A DNA stretch of 64,000 bases, from assembly GCA_963691655.1 (NCBI GenBank), contig OY829328.1, positions 28,477,890-28,541,889 on the forward strand, read 5' to 3'. The position numbers and the translations under genes were made by a program. This DNA is from Toxonevra muliebris (taxonomy: Eukaryota; Arthropoda; Insecta; Diptera; Pallopteridae). Of the stretch, positions 22,600-33,751 are shown in pieces. The notes under the pieces are model-generated. The model had not been told where the DNA came from and searched no databases. It was given only the letters and a program-made list of their open reading frames with translations. The number at the start of each line of letters is the position of its first letter. Position 1 is the stretch's first letter.

Positions 22600-23330
22600 G
22601 AGAAAGGTTGAATGAAAGGTTAACAGCTTTGACATGGACACTTTTCTTGAAGCAATTAAGGATATCTGTATATCAGGGTCAAGGGAGTCAGCTGCAGCGC
22701 GTATGACTTGTCTATGCTGCAGAAGAAATTTAAACTGCAACATAAACCAGCATACTGGTGGAATGAAGATATTGCAAGTATACGTGTAGAATGCATCCAC
22801 TCTAAAAGAATATGATTAAGAACTAGAAATCTTGAAAGCTTCGAAGCAATTACATTACTTTACAAAGAAAATCGCGAATGGCATTTTTGAGCAGCTTGTA
22901 CTCAGGAAAGCAAAAATAAATGTTTTCTCATACTATGCGACAATGTTAAGATCAACCCAAGCGGCTTTGCTTATAAGTCGGTGTTGAAGAACCTGAAACG
23001 ATCGACGCAGCCAACGTGTCAAAATCTATTGATACACATAGCAAAGAATCTTTTCTCAGCGCAGGCTGTGATAATGAACAAGTACCGGTTGTAACTATGG
23101 AGGATGTACTGGAAGTAGCTAAAAAACCTTGATTTGGCAAAGCACCGGGGCCTGACGATATTCCAAACACCGCGGCTATAAGCCAAATAAGAGCAGATTT
23201 GCCGATTTTTTCAACGTATACATTAGCGAAGGAACCTTTCCAGACCGGTAGAAACAGCAGCGGCTGGTACTCCTACTTAAGAGCAAAAACCAAGCCAATC
23301 TGTCATCGTACGTTTGTATATGAGCAGATA
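22600..23330 (+). pseudogene. Non-LTR ORF2 fragment, 5-prime piece (R1/I-group)
   Basis: Plus-strand frames give, in order, FDMDTFLEAIKDICISGSRE, YWWNEDIASIRVECIHSKR, CDNVKINPSGFAYKSVLKNL, GKAPGPDDIPN (the conserved start of the RT domain) and FNVYISEGTFPDR with QQRLVLLLKSKNQ. These match the linker and RT fingers of R1/I-group non-LTR elements. Several frameshifts and stops show it is dead. It is cut at about 23330 by a foldback element and resumes at 24201. Confidence 0.68.
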
Positions 23331-24200
23331 ACACAGCCACACAAAAAAAATTTTTTTCGGATCTGGAGTTCAGGCCATGTTTACCATATGTTTTTGGATA
23401 GCTGAGTATAAATCTGAGGGCCAAAAAACCTCAGTACGTTAGGGTTCTGACATAACCTCAAAAAACCTCATCCAATTCTTTTTTTCGAACCCGGGGGTCA
23501 GACCAGGTTTTTTTTTTAACGAATCCCAACGGACCCACTTACCCGCCCATCCGCACGAGGGGCACATCCGCATGACGTACGGATTTGGTGACCGATTCAG
23601 ATGCATTCCGGTATGCCCTGATAAAGCGCTGATTGGGGAGAATAAATCTCTATTTGGTCTTCTTTACAGCTACAGATTATTAGTAATCATCAGCTTTTTA
23701 ACGATTACGAAAATTTAATACATTTAATTTTATATACTGGAGAGAGTCGGAAATGTCAAAAATTTGTTATATGTTTTTGGGATCGCTGAATCTGAATCCA
23801 AGGTCTAAAAAATCCCAGCATGTCAAGTTTTCGACATAACCTGCGAAATACCTCGTTATCTAAGCTAAGCCGAAAACCTGACATGCTGGGGTTTTTTGGA
23901 CCCCGGATTCGACCCCAAAAACATTTAGCAAACACGGTCTGGTTCCCGGGCTTGAAGAAAAATGCATGTGGTTTTTTGAGGTTTTGTCAGAACTCTGACG
24001 TGCTGGCGTTTTTTGGACCTTGGATTCGGATTCAGCGAACCCAAAAACATAGTCCGTACTCCAGATCCGAAAACAACATTTTTTTTATGAGATTTTTTGA
24101 GGTTATGTCAGAACCTTGATGTGATCGAATTTTTTGGCCCTCCGAATTGGATTCAGCGGCCCCCGGACTCGAAAAAACATTTTTTTTTGTGTGTCTGTGT
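23331..24200. mobile_element. Foldback-type element splitting a retrotransposon
   Basis: The left end ACACAGCCACACAAAAAAAA and the right end reversed (ACACAGACACACAAAAAAAA) are inverted repeats that continue imperfectly inward. The interior is built from repeated blocks in both orientations, such as GACATAACCTC/GAGGTTATGTC, CCAAAAAACCTCAG/TTTTTTGGACC and GGATTCAG/CTGAATCC. The retrotransposon reading frame picks up again immediately beyond the right end, so the insertion is younger than that copy. No transposase frame was seen and no target duplication could be fixed. Confidence 0.66.
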
Positions 24201-24472
24201 AATGATCTTTCAAATACGCAGTTTGGATTTAGAAATCGCAAGTCATCGATTGATGCAATGGTACAAATTAAAAACATAGAAGGCAATAGAAGGGATACGC
24301 TGGAGAAAAGGTGCTAAAAAACATTGCTTGATTCTCACGCTAGTCGTAAAAAATACTTTCAACCTGGAAAATTGGCAAAGCATATAGCACGGGGTTCCAC
24401 AAGGATCGGTTTTAGCACCAGCACCAGCTCTGTGGAATTTAATGTATGATGGCATACTACAACTCAATATTA
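24201..24472 (+). pseudogene. Non-LTR ORF2 fragment, continuation after the foldback insertion
   Basis: The frame reads NDLSNTQFGFRNRKSSIDAM, the RT block QxGFRxxxSTxDA, then an EGNRRDT-like piece. Further frames give GVPQGSVL-like and LWNLMYDGILQLNI blocks, the expected order in R1/I-group RTs. It belongs to the copy at 22600-23330 and stops before the YADD region, where a tRNA-like SINE follows. Confidence 0.66.
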
Positions 24473-24484
24473 ATTAGGGTACGA

Positions 24485-24662
24485 GGGCCGAATCGGCCTG
24501 GTGGTAGAGTGCTAGGTTGGAAACCCAGCTGTTAGGGGTTCGAATCTAAACCAGTGTACAATTGCTGTAATAGTGGGATTTGGTGACGACATTGCAGTGG
24601 TAGCGGTAGTAAAACCCCTTGGTAAAGTGGGTGGTATCCCAAATACAACAAAAATAAAAATA
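24485..24662 (+). repeat. tRNA-derived SINE with A-rich tail
   Basis: The head reads GGCCTGGTGGTAGAGTGCTA, then GGTTGGAAACCCAGC (an anticodon-arm-like hairpin), then GGGGTTCGAATCT with an intact B-box core. A non-tRNA body of about 90 bases follows and ends in AACAAAAATAAAAATAAAAA. It sits directly on the 3-prime edge of the RT fragment. The unrelated body and the A-rich tail argue against a functional tRNA. Confidence 0.66.
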
Positions 24663-24664
24663 AA

Positions 24665-27005
24665 AAATGTTTAAAATTGGGTTAACACAGTAGGTGCTGG
24701 AACTATGCCTGACAGATCATAAGATAGAGGCTCTTCTTACCTTTTATGTAATTTTGATTGATCCTAAAAAGAACAAGATTTTTTAAAATTAAAATCGGAA
24801 AGATTTTGATGGCGATTTTTAGTCAATCTAGACCTCTCTAAAACACTTCCTGAAATGTTTTTAATAGGGTTTGGGTCCGGTGAACTAGTAGGTTAGCCAA
24901 GAACACTAACACTATTCTTACTACACCAAGAATTTCTGGTCCTGTTCACATGGATGGTGGCATTTTACTATCGGAAACCCCCTCTTTTCTTTACTCCGAA
25001 CTTATTTCCAGAAATAACTGGAGCTATACTGAAAGGGTTGCGGTGTAGTTTTTGAAGTTCTTTCTGGACTCCATCAAAATTTTCCAACGAAAAGTATATT
25101 GAATCTTCTAGTAGCAGTATACCCTATATTAAAGCAAATTGTATTAAAAATATTTTGAACAGCAAGATTACCAACAAAGATGTCTTATGACCAGTAGCGA
25201 CTTTTCTCAGATAGGAACAATTGATTTAATCATCGCAAAACTGAAGTATATAATTCGAAAAATTTTCATTTTTAAGAATCTCAGAGACTTAGCCAACGTC
25301 AGAAACATCATCATGAATATCTAATTTGAATTTTATCTTCTATAATTGCTAAAATATTATCGAAAATATTGCAAATTTTGGCGAAAAATGAGGTCTCTTA
25401 AGAATCTAAATATCTCGGATTCTGTACATACTCAATGCAAGTGGGTTACCATCTTGAAGAGCTTGTTTCAAAATCTTTAAAACAAACTATGAAATTGGTT
25501 TATGTATTCATCCATCTATTTTTTGAGCATTTGAACTTGTGGCAAATTGCAATTTATCATTATGGGGGAAAGACTATTGAGCATAACTTGTAACGAACCT
25601 TTTCCCGGTCTTAGGCTGGGGTAGTCTCAGCGGGCTCCAGAGGTTCTTCGCGTTACAAAATTTATATTTTGCAGGGGACCCCCCTCCCCCCACTTTATTT
25701 ACACACAGTTTTTCAGTTTTCCACAATCAGAAAAAATCCTTCTATTTCATATTGGTTGTATTCTTGAATTTTTGGTTGTAAACGTAAATGAAACTAAATA
25801 TGTTCTGTTGGGTTATTTTAGTTTCTGTCTGTAAAATATTTGTTACTATTACTAGCTCTACTTTATTTATCGCTGGATTACTGTCAAAATTTAAAAGTTC
25901 GTGTTCCATTTCCAGAAGTTTTTGCTTGTCTTTGTGCTAATGCTTGTAATTTTTGACAATTGAAATCAATAGTAGAAAAACCCGCTTAAAAGTAAGTTTG
26001 CATATTTAATAAATATCAAGAAAGTAGTAATGAATTTATATATATATATTAGATTTGGAACTGGAAGAATTTTGGTGTGAAATTTTTCATTTAAAGAATA
26101 TTTTAAAAGAAAAAATGCTTTCAAAGCTGGAAAAATTTATTGGCGCAATTTTAAGTTTTCCAATAATAAAAAATAATAAAAGACAAAAAACGAAATTACT
26201 TGCTGACTCCAACTGTTAATGCAGTAATGGTTGGTAAGAAAAGCTACAAAAAAAAAAAAAATGACGCCTCCTTCTAGGTACCTTCGATTAAGCTGGTTCA
26301 AAGTACCACAAATAACATTCTACTTTTTTTTTACCGGGTTTTGAGAAGAAAGAAGATTATTTTGTTGTAGTTTTTTAAAATTATTGCTTCTTTTTTATTA
26401 TATTATTACTGATACTACCGTTTGTTTCCAAAGAAGGAATATTTGGTCTTTGTATGAATTTGTTTTATTTTCATAAATTTTTTAGCTTTAAGTATGACTA
26501 AAGTAACAAAAAAGCTGTGAATAAAAAATTGTATTTTTTTCTAATAAAATTTCTATACATTAGTGCAACTGTTTGCAATTATCTAAGTAATACTTATTTG
26601 AAAACTTCTAAGACATTTTGAATAATTCCTCCCCTGTAAAGCAAAATCCTCCTCTTAAAACGAAAAATTCCTTCCCTTAAATTTTTCAAAACGACAGCAC
26701 TGGTTACAAGACTTGGAGTTTTTCTGTCCTCCCAAATTTTGTCCGTCGTATCAAATTGCTCTGTAGCTTTCCTCACTAACTCTTGTATTTCCCACACTAC
26801 TCGTACTTATCAGAGGTACGTCTTGTTCTGATGCCAGCTGCCAGCCAAAAAAGAAAGATCTTTGCTGCGTTCGCCCTTTTATAGTACACAGCGAGCTTTA
26901 CTGCCATTCCAGTGTGCAGACTGTAGCCACTGGAATATACAGTTTTGTTGTTTGTCGCTTCTGCAAATTAGTGTCTTTTCGACGTTGTAGTACATTTAGA
27001 GTAGC
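24665..27005. other. Gene-free stretch with a core-promoter-like motif on the minus strand
   Basis: No gene was recognised. At about 25589-25658 TTGTAACG...CGTTACAA forms a small hairpin-like inverted repeat. Near 26876 the minus strand has TATAAAAGGGCGAACGCAGC, a good TATA-like core, which could be an LTR or gene promoter. The downstream frame at 26594-26797 (67 residues) has no recognised domain. Confidence 0.4.
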
Positions 27006-27010
27006 ACATT

Positions 27011-27752
27011 TGGATTTTGTAAATTTCGTTTTTCGCGTTTTTCAGCTTAATTAGCCATAGGAAAAATCTGAAAAAATTCACAGTGACTTTTTTGGTTTTG
27101 AAGACACATTTGAAATTTTTTCGCGAATTTTCTAACGCGAATTTCGCAATGAAAAAAAAATCGCGAAACTTTTTGCATGCAATTTTTCATACTAATAATG
27201 GGTTTACTACTCTAAAATAATGTAAATAGGTCTCTTCTGAATACTCATTCTCCAATTTTTTCAGATTTTTGCAAGGTGTGGACGGGGGTCAAAAAAATTA
27301 AAAACCGGAATTTCATATGAAATGCCATAAGGCCATGAAAAGATTCAATTACAGCTATTAACTATCAACTATCTGCTATTTCCGCAGAATTTTTTTTTTA
27401 AAATTTTGTTTGCAAACATTTTTTTTTATGAAAACTCAAAAAAAAATTTTTTACCACCAAAATGGAGTTTTAAGCCTCTTTTTTCAATAAATAGCAGATA
27501 AAACAAAAACCGTTGGGAAAACTATTTATTTATTTATTTACATAAGAAAAATCAGAGTAGTAAACCCATTTTTAGTATGAAAAAATCGCATGCAAAAAGT
27601 TTCGCGATTTTTTTATTTGAGAATTTCGCGTTAGAAAATTCGCAAAAAAATTTCAAATATGTCTCCAAAACCAAAAAATCACTGATTTTTTTCAGATTTT
27701 TCCTATGGCTAGTTAAGCTGAAAAACGCGAAAAACGAAATTTGCAAAATCCA
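27011..27752. mobile_element. Foldback element with about 200-bp inverted arms
   Basis: 27011-27215 and 27554-27752 are imperfect reverse complements over their full length. Landmarks are GGATTTTG/CAAAATCC at the tips, TTTCGTTTTTCGCGTTTTTC, GCCATAGGAAAAATCTG, TTTGCATGC and ATGGGTTTACTACTCT. The loop of about 340 bp has no coding potential. The two frames at 27552-27795 simply read across one arm on both strands. No target duplication was evident. Confidence 0.75.
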
Positions 27753-27754
27753 CC

Positions 27755-30489
27755 ATTACTCATTAAAAATTACAGAAAATGGTCTGAAAATTTAGCCAAA
27801 TCATTCTTAAATCAAGTGCTTCAAATGGGTCTATGCGAAACTTGATTCGATTTGGGGACATTTCTCACATGGAAACCCGGCTATGCCCTTTGGCTCGTCA
27901 CAAACTTGAATTAGGCTGGAAAGTAAGATAAAATTATATGATATCTATAAATACAAATATTTTTAATTAAGTTCAGATTAGAAGTATCATCCCAAAGTTA
28001 ACAATAAAAAATAAAAAAATAATCCACTTACACATTATTCATTTTCAACAAAGATATGAATTGATGAATGAGCAAATAAAAAAACAGTTTCAATTTCAAT
28101 TTTGTGCTTCTACTCTTGTTACTTCTACAGAGCCAATTTCAGAAACACGAGATAATTTAATAAATAACTCTAAATCGTTTCATGTTTTAAAATCACTTAA
28201 ACATAAACTTTTAAATTACGAAATAACTAAAAGTAGGAGGGGGGGCGGGGGGGGGCGCAAAACTAATGTAACACAATCCCACATATTCTCAACTTTCACA
28301 AGCCACAAAGTAGAAACTCCAAAAAACTACAAAAAACTACAAAAAAACAAAAAAAAAAAGAAAAGAAATTGGGGAAAGCAAAAGAAAATAAGTCCTAAAA
28401 GCTTTTATCTGCACGCTGTCAAAATATAAGGAAACCAAAAAATCTGGCATGAAATTACGTTAGAGAAAATAACTACTGCATGTTGAAGAATATGTATGCG
28501 TATTAGTATGTGTGAATGTGCTTGCGTGTAACTCTCATAAACACACACACACATATACATACATAAATGCATTTACACGTATGCTTCGAGAGAGTGACGA
28601 CTATGGTAGACAGGAGTGTTGATCCATTTTGACATGCTGCAAATGGCGAACACACACGCATACACATTCATATAAACGCGATTACATCTAATGTACTCTT
28701 ACACATACATATAACGGATAGAAAAACTGTAAAACTTCTCTGGAAGTCATATTCTTGCAATGGTGGTAGTTAGTGGTGTTGCTATCATTTCTACAAAGTT
28801 CCTACTGCCACTGCATAGTTTTCTTCCAAAGTGTTTTGAACTTTTCGAACAATTTTTTATAAGGATGCATACATACATATGTACATACAAGTAAAAGTGC
28901 AACTCTCATATATATCAAAACGTAGTATATGGATATGTATGTGTAATAGTTAGTTAAACACACACACATGCATATATATGTATGTATGTATGTAGTTACG
29001 TGTGATGCGTGGGCGAAAAAGAATTTCAACTTTACTCTTGCAGCACATTTAAACATTTCATTCACACACATCCCTTGATTTACACGGTAGATACGTTTCG
29101 TTTAAAATAGTGTAAAAACAAAATCAAAAAGATATAGTCATAATAACCATTTGAAATAAAGCTAGACTTTGCAATATTAAACAAAAATTTCTCGTTAATA
29201 TGGGGCAAATATATCCTAAAGGAATAAAGCAAAAATTGTAATGAAAACATATGCCAAAAATAAACACCAGGATTGAGTGCTTTGAAGATTTAAAAGCCGC
29301 GTAAGAACGGAACCATATTAAAAAAATGCCGTGTAAATCTAAGGATGGTTATATATGCATACATGTATGTGTGTGGATACTTTATTATATGAACTGCATA
29401 TACATACATATAATTGCATGTATGCCTGTGTTTGTGTGTTTACAAGTTTTGGTCATGTTCGTAATTAGAAGTTTTTCTTCGAACAAAAACGGTAATGAAA
29501 AGTTTTTTGTTTAATGCACTAAAAACACAAAGCAACAACAACAGCAACAACAATTTGAGATCTTGCTACAAATGAAGAAGATGTAAAAGTTTTCTGCTTC
29601 GTCTTCTTTCGTTCGTTTCCTTTATTTTTGCTTGTTGCAAACATAGAAAGGAAACAAGGAACTTCATCTTGATTTTACAAGGAAATTGGCAAAAATAATT
29701 CATCCAGAAAACAACAACATGCTAAATAAAAAAATACCAAAAAATAAAAGAGAATATAAGATTTGAATTTTATTTAAATATTTTGAATATCTATGTGATT
29801 CCTTGCAATTGTCATCTTAATTTGTGTATATATTCGTATCTCATGCAAGCTATGTTTGGATGTACATATGTATATGCATTTTAAACTCTTGAAGAATTTG
29901 GCTGAGAAAGTTTTTTCTCTAACTTAATTTAAAAGAATTTGCTTAATTGTCAAGCTCCACGTATTTATACATACCATATTAGATATGTAATTATAGTGGA
30001 GGTCCAGTATATCTAATCTGCCCATCCGTACAGAAATTAGTAGGAATTTCCCGGTTTTGGGGACTGTTTCCTGTTTTCCTACTCAACACCTCAAATTCTT
30101 GCTTTTCAAATCTAAATTTGAAGGCTTATAAAATTCAAACATATATATATTACTTGCAGCTGTTAAGTACAAAAGGCAAAGTTTGTTGATGTCTGTCTTT
30201 ATTCTCCGTGGGCTTGTTTATGTAAAACACTCTGCTACCGGTATTGCCACACATGTCGACTCTATCCAGAACTAAGAGATGCTGTGGAACTCCCTTCATG
30301 ATTGCGACCATGATGCAGCAGCTGTACACGGCTAGAGGAATGACTTTTTTCGTGATGGTCTGGTGGCTAACACTTAATTTCTGTAAGCCATATGTAACTT
30401 TGCTTCTTATACTTAGAACCTTTATTATTTTACCAGATTTACCTTATTATTTCATTATTATTTTATTAGTTTTACCTTGTTTTTTTAAT
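27755..30489. other. Gene-free stretch rich in TATG/ACAT simple sequence
   Basis: Nothing coding was recognised. Simple tracts occur at 28540-28570, 28860-28890, 28960-28995, 29350-29420 and 29865, and a CAACAACAACAGCAACAACA tract at 29530-29555. A G-run lies at 28239-28256. The long frame at 28061-28429 translates low-complexity lysine-rich sequence and is not credible. Confidence 0.5.
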
Positions 30490-31262
30490 CAGGGCCGAAG
30501 CCAGGATTTTTTTCGGGGGGGTGGGGGGTTTCATTTGAAGAAAAGATTCATATAAAATTTTTATGAAACTGATGTTTAAATACAATAAATTGAATACGAT
30601 GAAGCATTTGATGGACCCTATCAGACTAGGGAGAAAAGTGGATAAATGTCTTAAAGTTTTAGGAAAAATGTTTGTTTCCGAGTTTTCTTAATCTTAACCT
30701 AAAAAACTAAATTGTGTATTAACGAACACAAGGCAGAAGTGAAACTTCTTGTAAACTAAACGAAACACAAGCAAATAACAAGCAAATTAAATTTTTTAAT
30801 CGCTAAATTTTTTACTTCATTGGCTTGTGTTTTTTAATTTCAATTGCTAGTGTTTCGTTTAGTTCACAAGAAGTTTCACTTCTGCCTTGTGTTGGATGCC
30901 CGGATGAGGTTGGCGTTTATTCTCTGAATTCGTGCAGTCACAGCATCGAAACAGATCTTCCGAGTCGGGTGCTCTGTGCAACAATGGGTTAAAGGTTAAA
31001 GCTGATTCAATAACACTTCTCTGCATGGGTTTGGTGAACAATATGGTTCCTAGTGCTTGCAAATGAATTTTTCATGCTGAACACGTTTTAGAAAAAATGG
31101 GGTTGAAACCCCTGAAAATATCGTTTTTGGTCATGACGTCCTACAAACTTCGTACGATTTCAATTCAAATTTATTTTTCAAATTTTTTTTTGTATTTGAC
31201 TTTTTGGAAAGAAACCGATTGAAGTAAAAAACATGTAAAAATCGTTCAATAATTTTATTTTG
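30490..31262 (-). mobile_element. hAT-like nonautonomous element, copy 2 (invaded by a palindromic MITE)
   Basis: It begins CAGGGCCGAAGCCAGG followed by TTTTTTTCGGGGGG, matching the right terminus of the complete copy (43484-44394) in reverse. Homology runs to about 30669, resumes at about 30897 and ends near 31262. Between these points about 230 bp is replaced by sequence that includes a palindromic MITE. The distal terminus was not found. No transposase is present. Confidence 0.7.
30713..30893. mobile_element. Palindromic MITE, copy 1
   Basis: From 30725 (AACACAAGGCAGAAGTGAAA) to 30893 the sequence is nearly its own reverse complement: CTTCTTGT(A)AACTAAACGAA on the left mirrors TTCGTTTAGTTCACAAGAAG on the right. 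The truncated copy at 61013-61168 shares 12 more bases on the left (TTGTGTATTAACG). It lies within hAT-like copy 2, so it is probably the younger insertion. Confidence 0.7.
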
Positions 31263-31376
31263 ACTTGAGGGATGAAAGATGATCGATAAAAGCACAAATT
31301 ATAGATTGTTTCAATTATAAAACTTTCTTAAATTAGAAGATAAGGGGGGGGGGGGGGCGGTGGCAAATGTGCCCCA

Positions 31377-31709
31377 GTGGCGAATGCTCCCCCTTCTACC
31401 CTACTCCTTGAAAATCATCTCACTGATGGTATGCAAGCATTAGGTCTCACATCTGCAAACCATCACTCTCCTACTCATTATACAAAAACAAATAGTACAT
31501 TACTTGACTTATTTTTTGTAAATGACATTTCTAAAATACTGCTGTACGACCAACTCTCGGTTCCAAACTTTTCAAAACATGATCTTATCTACTTGACTTA
31601 CGACTATCAGATTCCCAAAACTTTAATTATTTTAAATCATGCAAGTATTTTCATACCTACTAAAATTCATAATTATCAATTTTTTTCACAGACTTTCATT
31701 GACAAATAA
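31377..31709 (+). pseudogene. Non-LTR retrotransposon AP-endonuclease C-terminal fragment
   Basis: An open frame of 110 residues reads NHLTDGMQALGLTSANHHSP, then THYTKTNSTLLDLFFVNDIS, then LYDQLSVPNFSKHDLIYLTY. This is the end of an apurinic-endonuclease domain of CR1/Jockey/LOA-type elements: the THxTxxSxLLDLFF block and the final SxHD with the catalytic His-Asp are both present. The N-terminal catalytic part and the RT are missing. A G-run (31344-31358) lies just upstream. Confidence 0.66.
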
Positions 31710-31714
31710 TGCTT

Positions 31715-32295
31715 TTATATCAAATTTAGTAACATTCTATAAATGGCTCCTGTGATATTCTATGTTGATAGTTTAGGTTATATTGAAAATTTCTAGCCCC
31801 CTTTTCCAATTCCGCCCTCATTTTTCCTATAGCCAACGTTCGTGTACCTAATGTCAGTATTGTACCACGCTTACTTACTCAAACCTCGCCACATATAGGT
31901 TACAAATTTACCTGAAGACACACACAATTTGGTTAAGATCGTATTAAGGGAATTGTGTATAAATATAGAAATTCTGAATAATTCAGAAGTCCTTGAATAT
32001 ACTGATAACATCTAATAAATAATATATGAATAATTTTTGTGATTGCACTTTGTTCATCTTTCCATATTTAATTTCATATATAATTTTTCCATTAATAATT
32101 GGTTCATATCCATGCACCGACTTAATAAGCTTTTAAGGCAAGAGCTATTATTTATTCTATTTAAATTTAAATAAAATCACCTTCAAATGTAGCTACATAT
32201 TTTTAAATAACAGATTAAGATAGTAAATTTAGTTGATGGAAAAATAATAACAATATGAAATTTTAGAGTTGAGTCTTCTTTTTCGACCAGTGTCG
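31715..32295. other. Gene-free stretch
   Basis: AT-rich DNA with no recognised coding or repeat structure. Confidence 0.45.
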
Positions 32296-32299
32296 TTGC

Positions 32300-32815
32300 A
32301 AACAGTTAAACGAAAACTGGTTAAAAGTTTTGTAACTTTGAAAACGTTTACAAATGTTACGAGTATTATACTTTATAGCTAACACGATGTCCACAACATG
32401 GCCATTAACGGCACGATCGATATACCAATAAGTCTTTGGCTCACAATGACGCCAGATAGCATGTATTCATATTCAGCTGTAGTGAAGCAAGCCATATTAA
32501 CTCCAATGCTCCCATATGCCCCTCCGCTACCAGTCACTGAGATTTTTCCATTAATTTTTAATTCGTAGTTCACTTTAATTATTATGGTGCTGTTAATGAT
32601 TTTTACCACTTTTCTTACTTTTGAGCATATTTTCAACAACGCTATGTCCGATTTGTTCACATGCGATAACAGCAAAAACGCTACGTGGCATATTTGAGAC
32701 CATGCACTTTCAAATGTCAAAGCTCACAAATTTCAAAAAACTTCTATAAATATTAACATTTTTGTTAAGAATCATTATGACGACAACTCATCCAAAATAT
32801 ATTTCTAATAAAGTT
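32300..32815 (+). pseudogene. Ionotropic receptor pseudogene (ligand-binding S1 end, TM1, pore region)
   Basis: The plus strand aligns with the middle of the intact IR at 44945-46777. The reading NGTIDIPISLW corresponds to NGTLDMPLNIW, KQAILTPMLPYAPPLPVTEI to EQALLCPMLPFAPPLTVTEV, and LIFNS*FTLIIMVLLMIF with FTTFLTFEHI to TM1. An in-frame TAG interrupts TM1. The ATTTGAGACC stretch corresponds to GILGQT with a frameshift, and MHFQ(M/L)SKLT(N/S)FKKL follows in another frame. Upstream similarity (LVKSFV versus LVKIIKAFVKK) is weak, and downstream it dies near 32815, so neither the N-terminus nor TM2-TM3 survive. The minus-strand frame at 32379-32720 is a shadow. Confidence 0.82.
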
Positions 32816-32819
32816 GGTT

Positions 32820-33370
32820 CAAAATAAAAGAAAAATATATTATTTTTAAAGCGAATGGAATTAAAATGATGCACTTAAGACTTTAAAATTTATAAATAAA
32901 ATAATGTAATTATTTAAAAACATAATTACGCAATAACTCTGGATTTATAAACTAACCAAGCAAGATATTTCTAAATCGCATTTTTCACTTCATAAAAATT
33001 TCTTATTCAAAATTTTGTCAAGGGGCGTCCCATTTGCTTGGAATTACGTTAAAATAATGTATTGTAGTTTTGATTTGGAAAGTTTTGAAAGGTGCTTGTC
33101 ATTTTTTTTTTTTTTGGTAAAATTTTCAACTAACTCTTACTCTAAAAATCCTATTAAGTATTAGGTGATTAAGGAGTTGGGAATACTGATTAAAAATCCC
33201 AATAACATCACCAAAATCGATTAAAAATTAAAGCTAAGCCTTTAGTGGCTTTCTACGACAAAGACTAGATTATTATGTATATAATAATCACTAAGTCAAA
33301 TTTAAATAATGTGTAACAGGCTTAAAGAACGTATATCTGTAGTCACCACAATAACAGTGTATACAGAGAC
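32820..33370. other. Gene-free stretch
   Basis: AT-rich DNA without recognised features between the IR pseudogene and the hammerhead-like copy. Confidence 0.45.
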
Positions 33371-33374
33371 GGGC

Positions 33375-33423
33375 AAATCAGGCGGCCGTTTCAGAGTCCG
33401 CCACGATTCCTCATCAGTGATCT
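33375..33423 (-). ncRNA. Hammerhead ribozyme motif, copy 2 (cleavage triplet mutated)
   Basis: On the minus strand the order is AGATCA (stem I), CTGATGA, a stem II hairpin GGAATCGTGGCGGACTCT, GAAA, CGGCCG (stem III), then CC where TC is expected, then TGATTT (second stem I strand, pairing with one G-U). Stem II is weaker than in copy 1 (a G-U and one mismatch). The base opposite the last A of GAAA is C instead of T, which should disrupt the A15.1-U16.1 pair, so this copy is probably inactive. About 35 bases upstream (ending ACTATCACTAAGATCA) resemble the region upstream of copy 1. Confidence 0.7.
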
Positions 33424-33751
33424 TAGTGATAGTTCTTAATCTTTCAATGGTTGTCGAGATATTTGGGTCACCGATCTGAAAAACATGGTTCCGTGAAAAA
33501 CACCTTTAAAAGTTGAGCAATGACTTGTTCTACCAGTCTGATCGAATTTCATTTTTTTTCACCAGATATTCTTAAGACCTCAAGCTTCAAGAAAACACCA
33601 AAATTAAAATTTTAATTTTGTTGGCTTCACATGGAAGCGTTATATAATAACAACAACAAAGGATTTCATTATTTACTTATTGGGAGTATGAATGTATGAA
33701 CTCGTATTTTTTTCGTAATTTGGACATTTATTGTGAAAAGTGATTATAAAT

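Noticed and set aside
24485..24560. Possible functional tRNA gene
   Set aside because: It has A- and B-box-like sequence, but the arms do not close into a standard acceptor stem and the sequence continues into a SINE body with an A-rich tail.
27552..27795. Two opposed frames of 64 and 72 residues
   Set aside because: They read across one arm of a foldback element on both strands.
28061..28429. 122-residue frame as a protein
   Set aside because: It translates G-runs and A-rich low-complexity DNA and has no domain.
32379..32720. Minus-strand 113-residue frame as a gene
   Set aside because: The opposite strand is an IR pseudogene that aligns well to the intact receptor; this frame is its shadow.
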